From contig CM049322.1 of NCBI GenBank assembly GCA_026874595.1, positions 8,362,900 through 8,426,899 on the forward strand: a DNA stretch of 64,000 nt. The letters are read 5' to 3'. This DNA is from Sipunculus nudus. Its lineage: Eukaryota > Annelida > Sipuncula > Golfingiida > Sipunculidae. Under the pieces are notes generated by a model. The model saw nothing but the letters and a program-made list of their open reading frames with translations. It ran no database searches and was not told the origin of the DNA. Each line of letters starts with the position of its first letter. Positions within the stretch are counted from its first letter, which is position 1. Both the position numbers and the translations under genes were made by a program. This document shows positions 13,126 through 25,640 of this stretch, in pieces.

Positions 13126-14327
13126 AGAAAGTAAAAGTAAAAGTAAACACTTCTCATCACAGGTCCATGAATTTAAAGCAGATACCCCAGACCCTACATA
13201 CTGAATACATTGTGTAAAGTGCCAGAAAAGAATTTCGATTCACATTATTTTCCTAAATTCGAAATTTTGCCGTTCAAGCTTTCATATTCAGGGAGCCCTC
13301 CCCCCCCCTTCTGGCTGTGACCCATGTTCTGCCAGGTGCTAAGGTCACATCATGATTTATATCACCCTATTAATTCATGCATAATGGATGTTGAATAAAT
13401 AACTTGTGATATTTAATAAAATATTTAAATGTACCTTGTAGTTTTCCTAATTGTACTATTGGGACTGCCTGATTACAGCCATTTTTACAGTCTCTCAGCA
13501 GTGGGTGTGTGGATTGTCCTGAAACTTGATACGTTTATTGATTATGGAGTTATCTTTTCACCAGTATCTGCCGAATCATCAGCAGTAGGTGTGTGTTTGC
13601 CAATTGTTCTTTTATTTTCGCTCACTTGAAACATTTGTGATTTAACAATTGATGCTCAAGGCAAACTCAATTCAATCTGTGAACGTTGTAGTGTTTCAGA
13701 GGAACAGGCCAGGGCATCTAAGTTTTACATTTCTTTTTAAAGCCTCAGCTTCAAATAAAGGAAAAACAATCCTCAATAAAAGTATGTTTAGTCAGCCAAA
13801 ACCAGAAATCTGCTGACCTATGAGTGGTTTATTCTAAATACAGCAACACCCATTGTGAACATAACTTTTATTTATAAATACGGCAAAACTCGAACAAGCC
13901 ATGGACGCAGAAAAACAGTCACACCTTAACAACATGTTGGCACCAAACTTCTATACCACAGTAATATGTACCAATCATATTAATACTCATCATCATATCA
14001 ACATCCTTGAAATGTTTACAGTATCTGCAGTTCTGAAATAAAAGAGTGCTTAAACTGAAATAATATGATGAAAGAAAATTAATGTTTCACATTCCTACTA
14101 CATTGTATAATACATTAGGATACCAAGTACAGAATATGCCAACTCTGAAACCAGATTGTCTCATGGAATACAAACAAGATTCACACAAAATCTGAAAATG
14201 AAAGAGAATGAATCTTGTGGTAATAACCCCCCCCCCCCCCCAATAAAAAATAAAATATTGACAGATTGTGTGTATGTTTGTATGTGTATACATAAACACA
14301 ATACCTGATGTGTAATACTGGTACAGC

Positions 14328-14386
<59 letters not shown>

Positions 14387-15349
14387 CAGAGATATTTAAT
14401 CTGAGTGAGCAGACTGATATTTTTATCACATCATTTGCATAAATTTGCATAAATTGATCTACTAAGAAAAATGATATATGGTCTTCTGGTTATGTTGTGC
14501 GTATGTATCACCATAAAAAATATAAAGACTGGACGGATTGATTTCCTGATGTCACAAACTGTAAAGCTATTTTTCCATGTGCATGAATATGCGTATATAC
14601 GTGAAAAATCACACATACAATTTTTAAACTTTTGGTTCCATGGGTCTGTCAGTGTTTATGTGGGAAACTGCCACAGGAGAGATTATCAAACATAGGGTCA
14701 GGGATTCCCAAAAAATAATTATTTTCAACTTTTTCAGGAACCTGGTAGATACACTTTACTACCATATATACATGTGTCAGTTCACGTTTATACACATATA
14801 CATGTACGTGGAAACTGCTACTTTTTCAAGCATATACACACACAGAAACACTGCTTAAAGGGTTCCAAACATGCACAGCTCTCAGCCTAAATTATATGTG
14901 CAACAGAGTATCAAATCATCAATATACATATCAACAATATATTATTTAACAAAAACTAAGACGCTCTCCACTTCAAGTCTCACACTCTGATGTATATACA
15001 AATGTACATAACAATGTCACATGTTTATGATGTGATCTTATTGAACAAACAGAAAAATACCATAAAACATATATACATCTTCAATATCAATCATTTCACC
15101 ATAAAAAAATGTGCCATCTATTGGTATAAATTTATAAAATTTTGTCAAATTTCATGCTCCTTAACTGAGCAGCATGACCCATGGGTCACTTTTTGTTATT
15201 ATCTAGGACAGCATCTTTAAGTACTGATGACTAGGATCGGGGAATCCTTAAAGTCAGGGTGCGACTTGTAATAAGGATGTGTCTTCTACAGGTACAGTCT
15301 TCTTGTAGGCCTAATATTCTGTAGGTGGTCTTCAGAGTTTGTAACAGAG
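13126..15349. other. intergenic stretch with low-complexity tracts only
   Basis: No gene seen. Contains a C-run at 14227-14241 and a TA tract at about 14334-14382. Frames in this part overlap on both strands and lack codon bias or domains. Confidence 0.5.
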
Positions 15350-15510
15350 TTTTTTTTCCTTCTTGACTAGAGATGGACTCAGCTTGATTGATCAAGTCCT
15401 TATATCTGAATCCGAGCAAAAGTCAGAGTCTAGGACCTTCGAGTCCAACAAAAAAAAAAAGTGGACTCAAGTCCAGAAGTGAGTACAAGTATTGACAAGT
15501 CCTCCATCAC
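15350..15510. repeat. degenerate GAGTCC/GGACTC repeat
   Basis: Dense short 'gagtcc', 'ggactcaagtcc' and 'gtcagagtc' motifs. The same kind of sequence recurs at 40727-40850 ('gagtccttatctctgagtct'), so this is a dispersed simple-repeat family. Confidence 0.7.
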
Positions 15511-17129
15511 TAACTATTAGACATTGTTTGTACCTGGCCAGCACAAAAATGTAGGACAAACATAAGAATGGAAAATGCGGTCAACAGAAAAACAGTAAAA
15601 CAATGCTATCCCTGTCCCTAATTCTGTCATATAGATGTAAGTACTTTGATGTTCTGGTCCATGCAATGTGAAATTCCTGCCTACAGACATGCAAATGATT
15701 AGATACAAGGCCTGAAAGAGTACATCTTTTTGATATTTTTAATGGTGGTGAGATGTCATAATCACATGTTGTGATGTAAAAATACATATTATAGTTATAT
15801 TCTATATACACATATACTTATATATACTTAATTATATAAACATATATACTTATATATACACAATTACATTTCCGGAGCAATTTATGGCCGTTTTAACATG
15901 CATGTGACAAACCAGAACAAAAAAGAATTTTTTTTTTGTGTGAAATAGTACAAAAAAATGAGATCAAGAAAAAACTGGAAAAACAGTATCACTAACAGTC
16001 TTAAGTGTATATGTAAAATATCTGAAAAGCGGTAATGGGAATATATAAAAATCCCTGTCAGGACTCACTTGGCATTGTTCCTGATACTTTAAGGCGTTTC
16101 AAAACAAGCGATTCAAAGGTGTTGCTGCAGAGCAGTTGCATGACAACCATAGAGTGCCACCACCAAAAGTTACAAATATATGTATAGAATAATACTGCAC
16201 CTCATAGATTTTAGTATAGTAGAGCCTCATTTATCGGAACACCTGAAAAATCTTTTATCTGGAATTAAAAGCCTGAGAACTGAAATTTTGATCATTCATC
16301 CAAAATCAAAGCATGAAAAAAATATTGAACAATGAAATTCATTCTGATTTTGCAGGGCCAATCATATATATTATCAATGTATTTTATGTGATAAATTGAT
16401 TAAATTGATGGAAAGCCCTAAAGCAAATGCTGTTGCCAACATTATTTTGGACTACCTTCATTAATTCATGTCTGTTATTCTCTGGTAAAGTCCAGTGCTT
16501 GGTGGTAGGTTGGCAATTATGGTGAACTGTGCAGAAACATTTATCCAACTATTGTTTATAAATATATATATAAGAAGACTTAGAACAAAGTCATTAATAA
16601 TAATACTGTCTTTTCCTCTATATGATTTACTGGTAGTTTTAGAAACATTCACCATTATCATATTTAAATTCAATGAATGACTACAGTATCATAACCTTTG
16701 GCCTCTTGATCTATAAGCAAAATTACTTGACCTTTGAACCTTTAAAGATTAACCTCTGACCTTCCAGTACACACTGACCTCTCTGTTGGCTGCAGGAATG
16801 GTTGAGAATATGTAATACTGCACTTGGTATTTGTGACCTTTGAACTTTGAGAATCTAGTAATCATTTACATAATTACCCATGTCATATGCATGTGACCTT
16901 TGCCTGTAACATGCCCTGCATCTAGTACAGGTACTCACCAACAGAGGTCTCCAAAAAAAAAGTCATTACAGGTATCTGCTGTCACATAAAACCATTAGTG
17001 GTTTGTGTCTATTGTTCAGATTAATTTAACTAAAAATTTCATAAGATAAATAAATGGTGTATTATTTGAATAAAGCAAAACCTCCATATTACAGACAAGT
17101 GTGACCTTATAATACAAAGGGCCTTTTAC
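15511..17129. other. intergenic stretch, no gene recognised
   Basis: AT-rich, with a fragment near 16205-16255 resembling the ends of pogo-type elements ('gagcctcatttatcggaaca') and a set of 'gacctttgaacctttaaaga' half-site-like repeats at 16715-16920. No supported coding region. Confidence 0.45.
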
Positions 17130-17597
17130 TAAAGGTGCCCGGTCAACTATCTAACCTTCATAAACCAAAGGTAATCCCTTTGGAGCTTTTATAAAAAAAA
17201 TAGGCCAGAAAAATTTTGAGATTAGTGCTCACAAGCTGCTTGTTTTGTTATATCATCATGTTCACAATATGTCAAAATAATAATAATTAAAAAAAAATCA
17301 ACAAGGGCATCTTGCAGCAAGTCATATAAGCCAGAGTTTTGCAAATTGCGTTTTGCAACAAGTGACCTTTCTACCTCCACATATATGCAACCTACCACCT
17401 TAGGTTACATGTTTTTCCTGTTTGTCAACATTGCAGTGTTTACACACATGTTGTTGATAAACAAGTTAATACATCATTCATGAAGGCATTTTAAAAACTT
17501 TTCACAAACCCAAATTACCCTTAGATCATTAATATACACAGAGGAAGCCAGAAATCATTAATTCTTTTTCAAAAGGTAGGTGAATGGGCACCTTTAA
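17130..17597. mobile_element. dispersed ~467 bp element with TAAAGGTGCCC terminal inverted repeats (copy 2)
   Basis: The left end reads 'taaaggtgccc' and the right end 'gggcacctttaa', its reverse complement. The interior is colinear with 12690-13125, and more distantly with 38690-39110 and 49297-49575. No coding capacity, so it looks like a MITE-type element. Confidence 0.7.
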
Positions 17598-18703
17598 GGA
17601 ATGTCTGTGAGACCTTACAGATGCAGGACCAACCTTTTCTTCGTTATATTTATGATATATCTTCCCTGTTTCTGGGAAATTTCTGACATTTTTCCAGCTC
17701 CTGGAACAATACACTGCATAATTCACCCAAGAAAATCAACAAAATTTTTCCAGTCATCAACTTGTTTCCATTGGAAGCCCCAGATGGCACCACTGTCCTG
17801 AACTATTTATAGAATGTTTACACCATTTCCTGGCTACTTCACTATTTCTCTCATACCTGCTCTAACCTAAAAAAAAAACAGTCATCACAAAATGGCTAAA
17901 AATCCATTACTATATACCATAACTGTCCTCTGCTATCAGCAATATTTATGAAAACATTGAAGGACGGTGTTGCATTCAGCTTTCTCCTGTCAAGACCTGG
18001 GACACCATTACATCAGTGTAACCTAGAAAGGTGTAATTGACAGAGCAGTGGCCTAATATGTGATCTGAGTAAATCTACCTCAAATCAATGAGTTTATTAG
18101 GAAATAAATCTTTAATTAGTTAATGTCAATTAAGCACAGCTCTTGCAGATATGGTTAGGTATCAGCAGTAATGAACGGAAGGACCCTCAAGAGACACCTG
18201 GTGGTGATAATTGGTATCATGATATGTTCGTTTACCCTGGATCTGCATAAATATGGCCACTTGTACATATTACTAATGTGGATGAAAATGGTGACCTATA
18301 CAATGGGCCTTACAGAATGCGTCTTTCTTATATTCTATTTGAATCATACTCTTAAAAATAGAAAACAATTGGCCTGGTCAATCAAAAGGTCTGCATTCAG
18401 AAGGAGTATCTGCCTACCAAGCAATATAATAAAAAGAAATTTAAATTCTGTAATGGCATGGGAAAATCTTCAAAACTGATTTATATAAAATTAACAGATT
18501 TTTTTTAAAAGATCAATTTAGTAGTGTTGGGAATTTGTTGTAATGTCATAATCAAGCAATAGTAAAATCAGCTGATGTCTACCAAGCAATAATCATAAAT
18601 AATCGGTTGTTTAGAAGTACACGAACTTTCTGACCATATATAGACCAGCACATCATCTCAACTGATATGTAGATATAGATTCAGGCTAAAAATGTCATAA
18701 TTA
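17598..18703. other. intergenic stretch, no gene recognised
   Basis: The frame at 18171-18479 (102 codons, +) has no recognised domain, no good neighbours and AT-rich codon use. It is treated as chance. Confidence 0.45.
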
Positions 18704-19007
18704 GGCCAAAAAAATAAAAGGTATGGTTCTCAGGCACCGCCCGCATAAATTTAACCCCCCGCATCAAACATTTTTATTTTGATTTTCATCTTTCAAGAAG
18801 ATAAAATAATGCAATTTTAATACAATTTCCTTTGTTATGTAGTGCTATTACCTGTTTAGCAAAATACCCTGCTATTTTCATGCTTTTCCATGGTCATATA
18901 ACATTTTTATGGAAACATACAAAAAAGGTCAAAAATAAAATACCACCCGCCCGCAGTGATTTCTGAAAAAAAGTGTCTGAGAACCACAACTTTTTATTTT
19001 TTTGGCC
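18704..19007 (+). mobile_element. 304 bp MITE with terminal inverted repeats and TTA target duplication
   Basis: The left end 'ggccaaaaaaataaaaggta' followed by 'tggttctcaggca' is mirrored on the right by 'tgtctgagaaccacaacttt' followed by 'ttatttttttggcc'. TTA flanks both sides (18701-18703 and 19008-19010). The 3-bp TWA-type duplication fits PIF/Harbinger-like MITEs. A second copy lies inverted at 22055-22363. Confidence 0.85.
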
Positions 19008-19531
19008 TTATATAGCCTACTTCTCTATACAGTATTAACTTAGGAAATAAGTGTTTTTACTAAATGTGGATAAATGTAGTTTGCTCGCACAATATGTATA
19101 AAGGCACACACTTCCTCATCAAGAGGCCGAAGTTAAGTGGAAAAATTTGCAAATGGTTAAGGTAATGCAAGATTGATCATCAGATCATCGATCTGCATCA
19201 ACTCGACCGATGACCAATTATAATTGATGAACAACCTATCACTAAAAGTTAGTATACCAGTAGAACATTTGCATATTCTTTATAATCATTATTTGTATAT
19301 GATATGATGGTTAACTGGCTCTTTTTGGAAACGGTGGTCACTGTCAGTTATATAATCTTTGGTGTTACGTTTCTTTGCATAATGTTACAATAAATTATTC
19401 TTATTCATATGAGTGTACTGTAAATAATATCAAAAAGCCACATCAAATCAAACTGCTCCTCATGCTGGCTTTTTTACCTTGACCTTGTGGCCAGGTCAAG
19501 GTCACTTAGCAGGTCATGGTCACATGAAAGG

Positions 19532-19600
19532 TCAAGCAGTGATACAGGCTTGTGCTCCTGGCATCAATGAGTTGAAGCAGATCTTGAGCAATTCCAGTGA
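19532..19600 (-). CDS. exon 22 (last): C-terminus of NDK-like protein
   Basis: The acceptor 'atttccag' precedes 22 codons and a TGA (SLELLKICFNSLMPGAQACI, two more residues, stop). Phase 0 agrees with exon 21. It is chosen as the last exon because it is the only phase-compatible, acceptor-led frame downstream. It closes the fifth NDK-like module. Confidence 0.6.
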   Translation of the reverse strand, partial: SLELLKICFNSLMPGAQACITA

Positions 19601-19649
19601 CTGGAAATTAAAAATAAAATATTGTTAACAAACTGAAAAATGTCTTAGG

Positions 19650-19935
19650 CTCTCTCTCTCTTTCTTAAATCTGTCCGTCTCTCTGTCTGTATGTCTCTCT
19701 AATTTCTATCTATATCTTTCTAATCTAAGCATATCTTAACCAAATCTTATTTTAGTGTTATCTTATTCTTATCCTTGCTTACTCTTACCTTACTCTAATC
19801 TTATCTATTCTTATACAATCCTCTAATTCTATTCTCATCTAATTTATCTTATTCTCATGTTAATCTTAATCTTATCCAAACTAATCTAATGCCATCTGAT
19901 CTACACCAATCTTCTCTCTCTCCCTCTCTCCCTCT

Positions 19936-19978
<43 letters not shown>
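19650..19978. repeat. pyrimidine-rich degenerate TCTTATC repeat plus (TA)n
   Basis: About 290 bp of CT and 'cttattcttatcc'-like units, then 'ctctctctccctctctccct' and a TA tract of about 40 bp (19938-19978). It lies in the last intron of the - strand gene. On the sense strand it is purine-rich with several GATAAG motifs. Confidence 0.85.
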
Positions 19979-19985
<7 letters not shown>

Positions 19986-19996
19986 AAATAATATGT

Positions 19997-20150
19997 ACAG
20001 TGAAACCTGTGTTATAAGACAATCTGTGTGACTGGCAAAAAGGGTCTAAATTCACAAGTGGTCTTATCAGACAGATCAGTTTATAACTAACTATTTCGGT
20101 TCATCAAGAGTGGTCTTAATAAACAGGTGGTCTTTCAGACAGGTTTCAAT
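19997..20150. mobile_element. short pogo-like MITE fragment
   Basis: The left 'acagtgaaacctgtgttata' and right 'cagacaggtttcaatata' are imperfect inverted repeats around 'gtggtcttatcagacag' units. The CAGTGAAACCT start resembles the ends of pogo/Tigger-type elements. Confidence 0.5.
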
Positions 20151-20186
20151 ATAATATATATATTTACATATATCATCTGTACTTAC

Positions 20187-20256
20187 ATGCTGTGGATCTT
20201 TTGGTTTGATCATCTGGTCTCCATATTTTCTGATTAAACTGTTTTGGTCGAAGGAT
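20187..20256 (-). CDS. exon 21: NDK-like module 5
   Basis: Acceptor 'atttgcag', donor 'cat|gtaagt'. It encodes SFDQNSLIRKYGDQMIKPKD then PQH (residues 1290-1312). The IRKYG segment takes the place of the 'LRALYG' part of NDK folds. It enters with 1 base and leaves in phase 0. Confidence 0.8.
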
Positions 20257-20425
20257 CTGCAAATGTACAAAAAAAGACAATATGACATAAAACAACACAA
20301 TTCAGCCCAAAGCAGCTACAGACTGCACTTAAAAAACTGTAAAAACAGCAGTGGTAAGCCACAAAGTCACTCCCAGTACAAGATATTAAATCAAAACTGT
20401 CATTGATATGATGGAGAATACCTAC

Positions 20426-20511
20426 CCTCCAAGCAGAGTGTCAAACGCCATAACCGCGTTATCCCTCTGGAGTGCTAATATCAGACTTGGACCGGATGTC
20501 AGTGTTGGAAC
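20426..20511 (-). CDS. exon 20: NDK-like module 5
   Basis: Acceptor 'atctccag', donor 'ggagg|gtaggt'. It encodes 28 residues, including SGPSLILALQRDNAVMAFDT then LLG (1261-1288). This matches the NDK 'SGPVVAMVWEGxNAV' strand and helix. Confidence 0.88.
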
Positions 20512-20873
20512 CTGGAGATAAAAGAAAAAGGGATAAGAATGACATGATATGTTAATTGTAACAGTAATGTATTATAAATCATTGTAATAACAACTGACCC
20601 ACTGGTCATGGTGCTCAGTTAGATGAACTGGGTTATGGGAGACCAAGGAGATTACAGACTGGAGTGAAAGTCTGGTCGTGACGAATGTTGCTGACGGGGG
20701 TCATAAAACTCGCTGCTCAATGGCACACAGAGATGCCGCTGATAAGCCCTGCTCTAACTGATACAGCAAGCATACAAAAATGGAGGCAGTTACCTCCACA
20801 AAACCCCCCTAAAATCATTGGTTTCTACACAGTGGTTTGTGTTACCCAGGATGCATTGTGTGTATAAACTCAC

Positions 20874-20964
20874 CAGAGCAAAGCTGCCAGCGTGTATGGT
20901 GTGACAAAGCTGCTGAGCCTGCCTCTCTGTGAACCAAACCATCCTCATCCCAACCAGCTCAAAC
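20874..20964 (-). CDS. exon 19: NDK-like module 5
   Basis: Acceptor 'gtttcag', strong donor 'ctg|gtgagt'. It encodes FELVGMRMVWFTERQAQQLC and ten more residues (1231-1260), equivalent to the 'GFxLVGMKxxxLTxxQAxxLY' strand and helix of NDKs. The glycine before it is split over the junction. Confidence 0.9.
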
Positions 20965-21029
20965 CTGAAACAAACAATAAAAATACAGGATTAGTTCATC
21001 CACTTTGAGGAAAAAATACATGATTTCAA

Positions 21030-21615
21030 AAGTCACAGCATTCACAAATAATTTCTATTCTGGCTGATTTGATCTTGATGATAAAGTTCAAGGTCATCAA
21101 TTTTTGAACACTTCTGAGATTTTGATATAAACATTTCATATGTCTAATTTCATGAAAATATACCAAATGTTTCAAAAGTTATAGTGTTCACAAATAATTT
21201 CTATTCTGGCTGATTTGATCTTGAAGATAAAGTTAAAGGTCACCGTTTTTTTAACACTTCTGAGATTTTGATGTAGTCATTTCTCATGTCCAATTTAATG
21301 AAAATATACAAAATGGTTCAAAAGTTATAGTGTTCACAACTGATTTCTTATCTGGTCGAATTGACCTTGCAGATCCAGATCAAAGTCACCGGTTTTTGGA
21401 TTCATCATAGAAATTCAAATTTGAGGGAAAAAAATATGTGATACTTCAAAAGTTATGGGGTTTACAAAAAAAAAATTATTTCAGCCAACTTGACCTTAAT
21501 GATGATGGTCAAGGTCACCATTTTCAAACTAAATCGAGATATTGGTATAAACAATTGAAATTTAAAATTTCATGCAAAAATGTGGAGTGGTTCAAAAGTT
21601 TGCACATTCACAAGA
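21030..21615. repeat. tandem repeat, ~146 bp unit, four copies
   Basis: 'ttcacaaataatttctattc' and 'ggctgatttgatcttgatga' recur with 146 bp spacing for the first three units. The fourth is more diverged and shorter. Intronic, no coding. Confidence 0.85.
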
Positions 21616-22054
21616 AATGACACAGACAACGACTATGGATGACGACCATAGACCAAACACCATATGTCTCCCCCATGGGAGTGGAGCCATAGTGCACCAT
21701 CCTCCATGACAAAGGAGAAAACTCCCATCAGCCAAGAGATCAGAAAAAAAGGGGGGTTTGATTGGCCATGCTGTACTTAAACTGCTATGTAACATCACCA
21801 GGTAGGCTTTAGACTGGAACCCACAGAATAACGTGAAAGTTTGACAAATAAGAAATAAGGGAGAAGATGCGTCGAGGATGAGGTGAAGGCAGTGATAGAC
21901 TGATGATGGATCTTCTTAAAAGATGATGCAAATAATCCTATAATCGATACTTCAGTACCATAATCGATCACAAACTTTCGCATGTACCTTTCACTTTGTG
22001 GTTCTTTTATATACATCATGAAAGCACACTACTGACAGAAAAGTTTATTCCTAA

Positions 22055-22363
22055 GGCTAAAAGAAAAAAAGGTATGGTTCTCAGGCACTTTTTTTTCGGA
22101 AATCAGTGCTGGCGGGCGTTTTTTATTATTACATTTTTTGTATGTTTCGATAAAAATGACATAAGATCAGGGAAAAGCATGATAATAACAGAATTTGTTT
22201 GCTAAACAGGTAAAATCACTACATAACAAAGGAAATCTTATTAAAATTGTACTATTTTATCTTCTTAAAAGATGAAAATAAAAATACAAATTTTTGATGC
22301 GGGGGGTTAAAATTGAGATGGGTTGGTGCCTGAGAATTATACCTTTATTATTTTTTTTTGGCC
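22055..22363 (-). mobile_element. 309 bp MITE, inverted second copy of the 18.7 kb element, TAA target duplication
   Basis: The ends 'ggctaaaagaaaaaaaggta' and 'ttattatttttttttggcc' form the inverted repeats. TAA occurs at 22052-22054 and 22064+300 (22364-22366). The interior ('gctaaacaggtaaaatcact') is the reverse complement of 18704-19007. Confidence 0.85.
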
Positions 22364-22366
22364 TAA

Positions 22367-24511
22367 GTTTCTATTATATACATCACATGTAGGATTGTAT
22401 GACATATGTATGACATTATTAGCCTGAAAGTAGGCTTACATATCACCTGAGATGATGTATGATGGTCCAAACTTCATACTTCTAAACAATTGATTATTTC
22501 TGATTATCCCACAGTAGAGGTCAACCAAATTTTACAGCTTATCAATCATGAAATTATAACTGATTCCCAACACTACGAGGACATAATATCAAATCTCTGA
22601 TGTTCTGAATGTGTCGAGGTTACACAATTAAGCCTATTAGACTATGGTGCAATTTGAGCTCCAATTCTGAATTCTCAGGTAGCATTATCCACTAGGCTAT
22701 GTGTGCTGACATTTTGGATTTTTTTTAAATGAAGTATGTATGAAATCTTGCAAAAAAAACTATCAAAATGTATAACTGTGTGAAATGATGCCAAACTATG
22801 CATGTTTTCCTGAGATACTACAGCATATGAAGCCATTAAATAAGCTTTATGGACAATATATACAATGATTATTACAATGAAATGAGAAGCTAAAACTCAA
22901 GCATCCTCAGAAAGGACAGAGATTTGCCAGATCACCTGGCACCAGCTTAGCACTCTGACATTAATTACCAGCGTCAGAGTGACTTTACATCTTGTATCGA
23001 GGGCCGCACTGTCACGCTCCATGAGGAGGCTGCCATAAACCAGACCAAGCATTAGCTGTTCTAGTATACTTTCTAAAAACACCTACCATGTCGAGAAAAA
23101 TTCACAAGCATGTCTCACATGGCTTATTGGTTGACAGTCAACTTACACGATACAGGAAGTGGCTCATTACCATAAAGATGGATTTACAGTTGGGTCTGTG
23201 AGTTCATTTGTAATTTTTGGTGTTAATTCATCACTTGCAGTTTAATTATAAGATTATTGGCTGTTTATCACACTATCAAGGAACCTGGATGGATGGCCTT
23301 GCAGCACATGCCCCTGTATGGCTTGTGGAGTTCACACTTCACATGAATAAAATAAGAATTCAGGATTTCTGTATTGAAACCACCTACAAACGTGGTTTCA
23401 TTGAAGTTGAACAAAAAAGCATGAAAGGTATGTAGATTAGAAGACAATAAAATGGTAGTGAAGAGAAAAGGGGCAGAATGGCTGACAGGAAACAGGGACT
23501 GCATTATGTAATAGACATGGTTGGGTCACTGGCAACATAAACCCAAGTCCCAAGCTGTTTTATGGGTTAAAATATAGCCCAGATTAGCCACACAAATGCG
23601 TCTGGCTCTGACAAAAAGATGGCTGACATTAGTAGTAAGCAGAGTTTCGTGGCTTGGCTTGCATAATGTTGGCTGGCTGTAACTGACCTGAAAGCCGATT
23701 TATTTGACAATGTTACAAAATGCCTGTTTTATTTGAACAAGTTATTTATATTACGTTTGACCGTTATATTTTTACCGGTGTCAGGCTTGACTGTATCATA
23801 ATTGGGGGAATTTCTACTTTGTTTTTCAGCATCAAAATCAACAAAACTAAGTATTAGACTGTATATGTTTTGGGCATTTTTTTAATTGTAAAATATTTAT
23901 CTTATTGTATTAATTATTTCTCAAGCCAAAATTTGCTGCACAAAATTGCTTGTTTAGGGTCAATGAAATATAGACGGGTTAATTTAGCTCAATTTGGCTT
24001 GATCTTAACTCAGCTGGCGGTGCAAAATGGCTGTGCCAGGCTCTAGGTTAAATATATATGGCAGCTGGGTTGGAAATGCTTGGCAGACTTACCTTGTGGC
24101 TTTGTTTATCGAGATACACGTGTGTAGCAGAACCAATCGGCTGTGCGGTCAGAGTTTGAGGGGTCAGATGACGTCTAAGTTCAAATGTTCGGCAATGTTT
24201 CAAATGGTGAAGCAGACAGCACTGAAAGGTTGGATTTTATACACACAGCTTTATATATGGACCGGGATTCGACCCGGACTGAATGTTTTCCTGGTCGCTG
24301 ATTGGTTGCGGTTTAAATTGTGAAACCCTCGCCAGTATGTTATCATGCAAGATTGACCTAGACAGCCATCACGGCCATGTGGATTCTGCTATAGTAAAAA
24401 AAAAATAGGAAACACGGTGGGTGCCACATAAAACTCCTTTCCCCCTACCGGTGGGAGTAGGCCTTTGACTCAGTGAATTTGGGTTTAATGTGAAAACATG
24501 TAATATCCTAC
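22367..24511. other. intron, no supported exon
   Basis: The 22897-23082 frame on the - strand looks somewhat coding-like but its phase does not join exons 18 and 19. A + strand frame at 24027-24323 (98 codons) has no recognised domain. Confidence 0.5.
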
Positions 24512-24638
24512 CCAGCTGTGTGTATCCCCTCCACGAGATCCACGTACGGTACTTTGGCCCTCCGGCCCGGTGGTTTCACTAGGGGTGGAGTCAATATAAT
24601 GCAACTGGTCTGTGTCAGGGCAGTAAAATTATCAGCAT
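24512..24638 (-). CDS. exon 18: start of NDK-like module 5
   Basis: Acceptor 'gtttacag', donor 'gctgg|gtaggat'. It encodes 41 residues, with TSCIILTPPLVKPPGRRAKV (1198-1217) and VPYVDLVEGIHTA. This corresponds to the first strand and helix of an NDK fold, with 'TPPLV' in place of the nucleotide-contacting 'IKPDxV'. Phases 2 and 2 are consistent. Confidence 0.85.
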
Positions 24639-25399
24639 CTGTAAACAAATAAAAGATTTAATAAAAGTAAATAGGAAACTTTTATGTGTCACAGGGTTGC
24701 CAGCAGACAATTCTGAAAAAAAAATCCCTATTTTTTTTACCTATTTCCTGACTTTTAGTTTTAATCAAATTTTGAATTTTGAATATATTACTGCTCAGAA
24801 ACAAAATTGGTCCATCATTAATTGTTGGTGTTATATGTTGTGTATCCATACTCTGCATCATAAACCTCATTATAAAAAAATTAAAAGGAAACAAGATTAG
24901 ATCCACTAACTTATCATAATTTTATCAAAGATGCCAAACTCTTTCAACCTGAAATCTAACTGTGATCGCCACAGCCATTAAAAATTCCCTGATTTTTCCT
25001 TGGCCCTGAAATAAATTATCATTTCCCTGGCAACCCTGTGTCAGGCTAAATAAATCATCAGGATCCACTGATAATTAACAAATTAATAAACAATTAACAT
25101 TCATAAATATATATTAATTTTCAATAGTTTAATAGTTTAAACCAGGTAAATTATTTAATTAACTCTCTTTGTTTGAGAAAAAGACTCCTTCAGTTAATGA
25201 TCTTGCACTTGGATCTTACACAAAAACTCAACTCCTGACAATAAAGGAGCATTTAACTGGCTATTTTTCTAGAAGTAAATTTTATAAGCTCTGCCAACCG
25301 GCATAGAGGCTGAGAAGTAGTCTTTAGTCAAATGAAGTCCGAGTAGTTAGTCTAGTAAAAATGGTTGCCGGTGATACAAATATACTGATCTCATGACAA

Positions 25400-25640
25400 A
25401 TTCTACTTTTTTTTCTTCTTTTTTTTTGTGGAGGTAACAGCCTCCTTTTTTATGCTCTTTTATCAAATCTTATCTAAGTATGTACATCTTAAGAGTTCCA
25501 TTTTGGTTTGGGACTACGTGATAGGGCGGTAGCACTCGCTTCCCATCATATTATTTTTAAATCCCGGTGTCACCCAGGCCCGGTGACTGCTGCACCTGTG
25601 GGTCCTCGGTGTGTAATCTTTTTCATCACTGGGTCATAAA
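25400..25640. mobile_element. SINE-like repeat (type B) next to the tail of a type A SINE
   Basis: 25400-25450 contains 'gtggaggtaac', the inverted tail seen in the SINE at 31621. 25470-25640 ('agggcggtagcactcgcttc', 'cccggtgactgctgcacctg', 'ctcggtgtgtaatc') is a copy of the repeat at 49625-49900. Its 3' segment is present again at 27149-27213, on the other side of the inserted element. Confidence 0.65.

Noticed and set aside
22897-23082. Possible extra exon on the - strand (LVYGSLLMERDSAALDTRCK)
   Set aside because: Looks fairly coding-like, but every acceptor tried gives a stop or breaks the exon 18 to 19 phase, and the NDK-like fold is already continuous without it.
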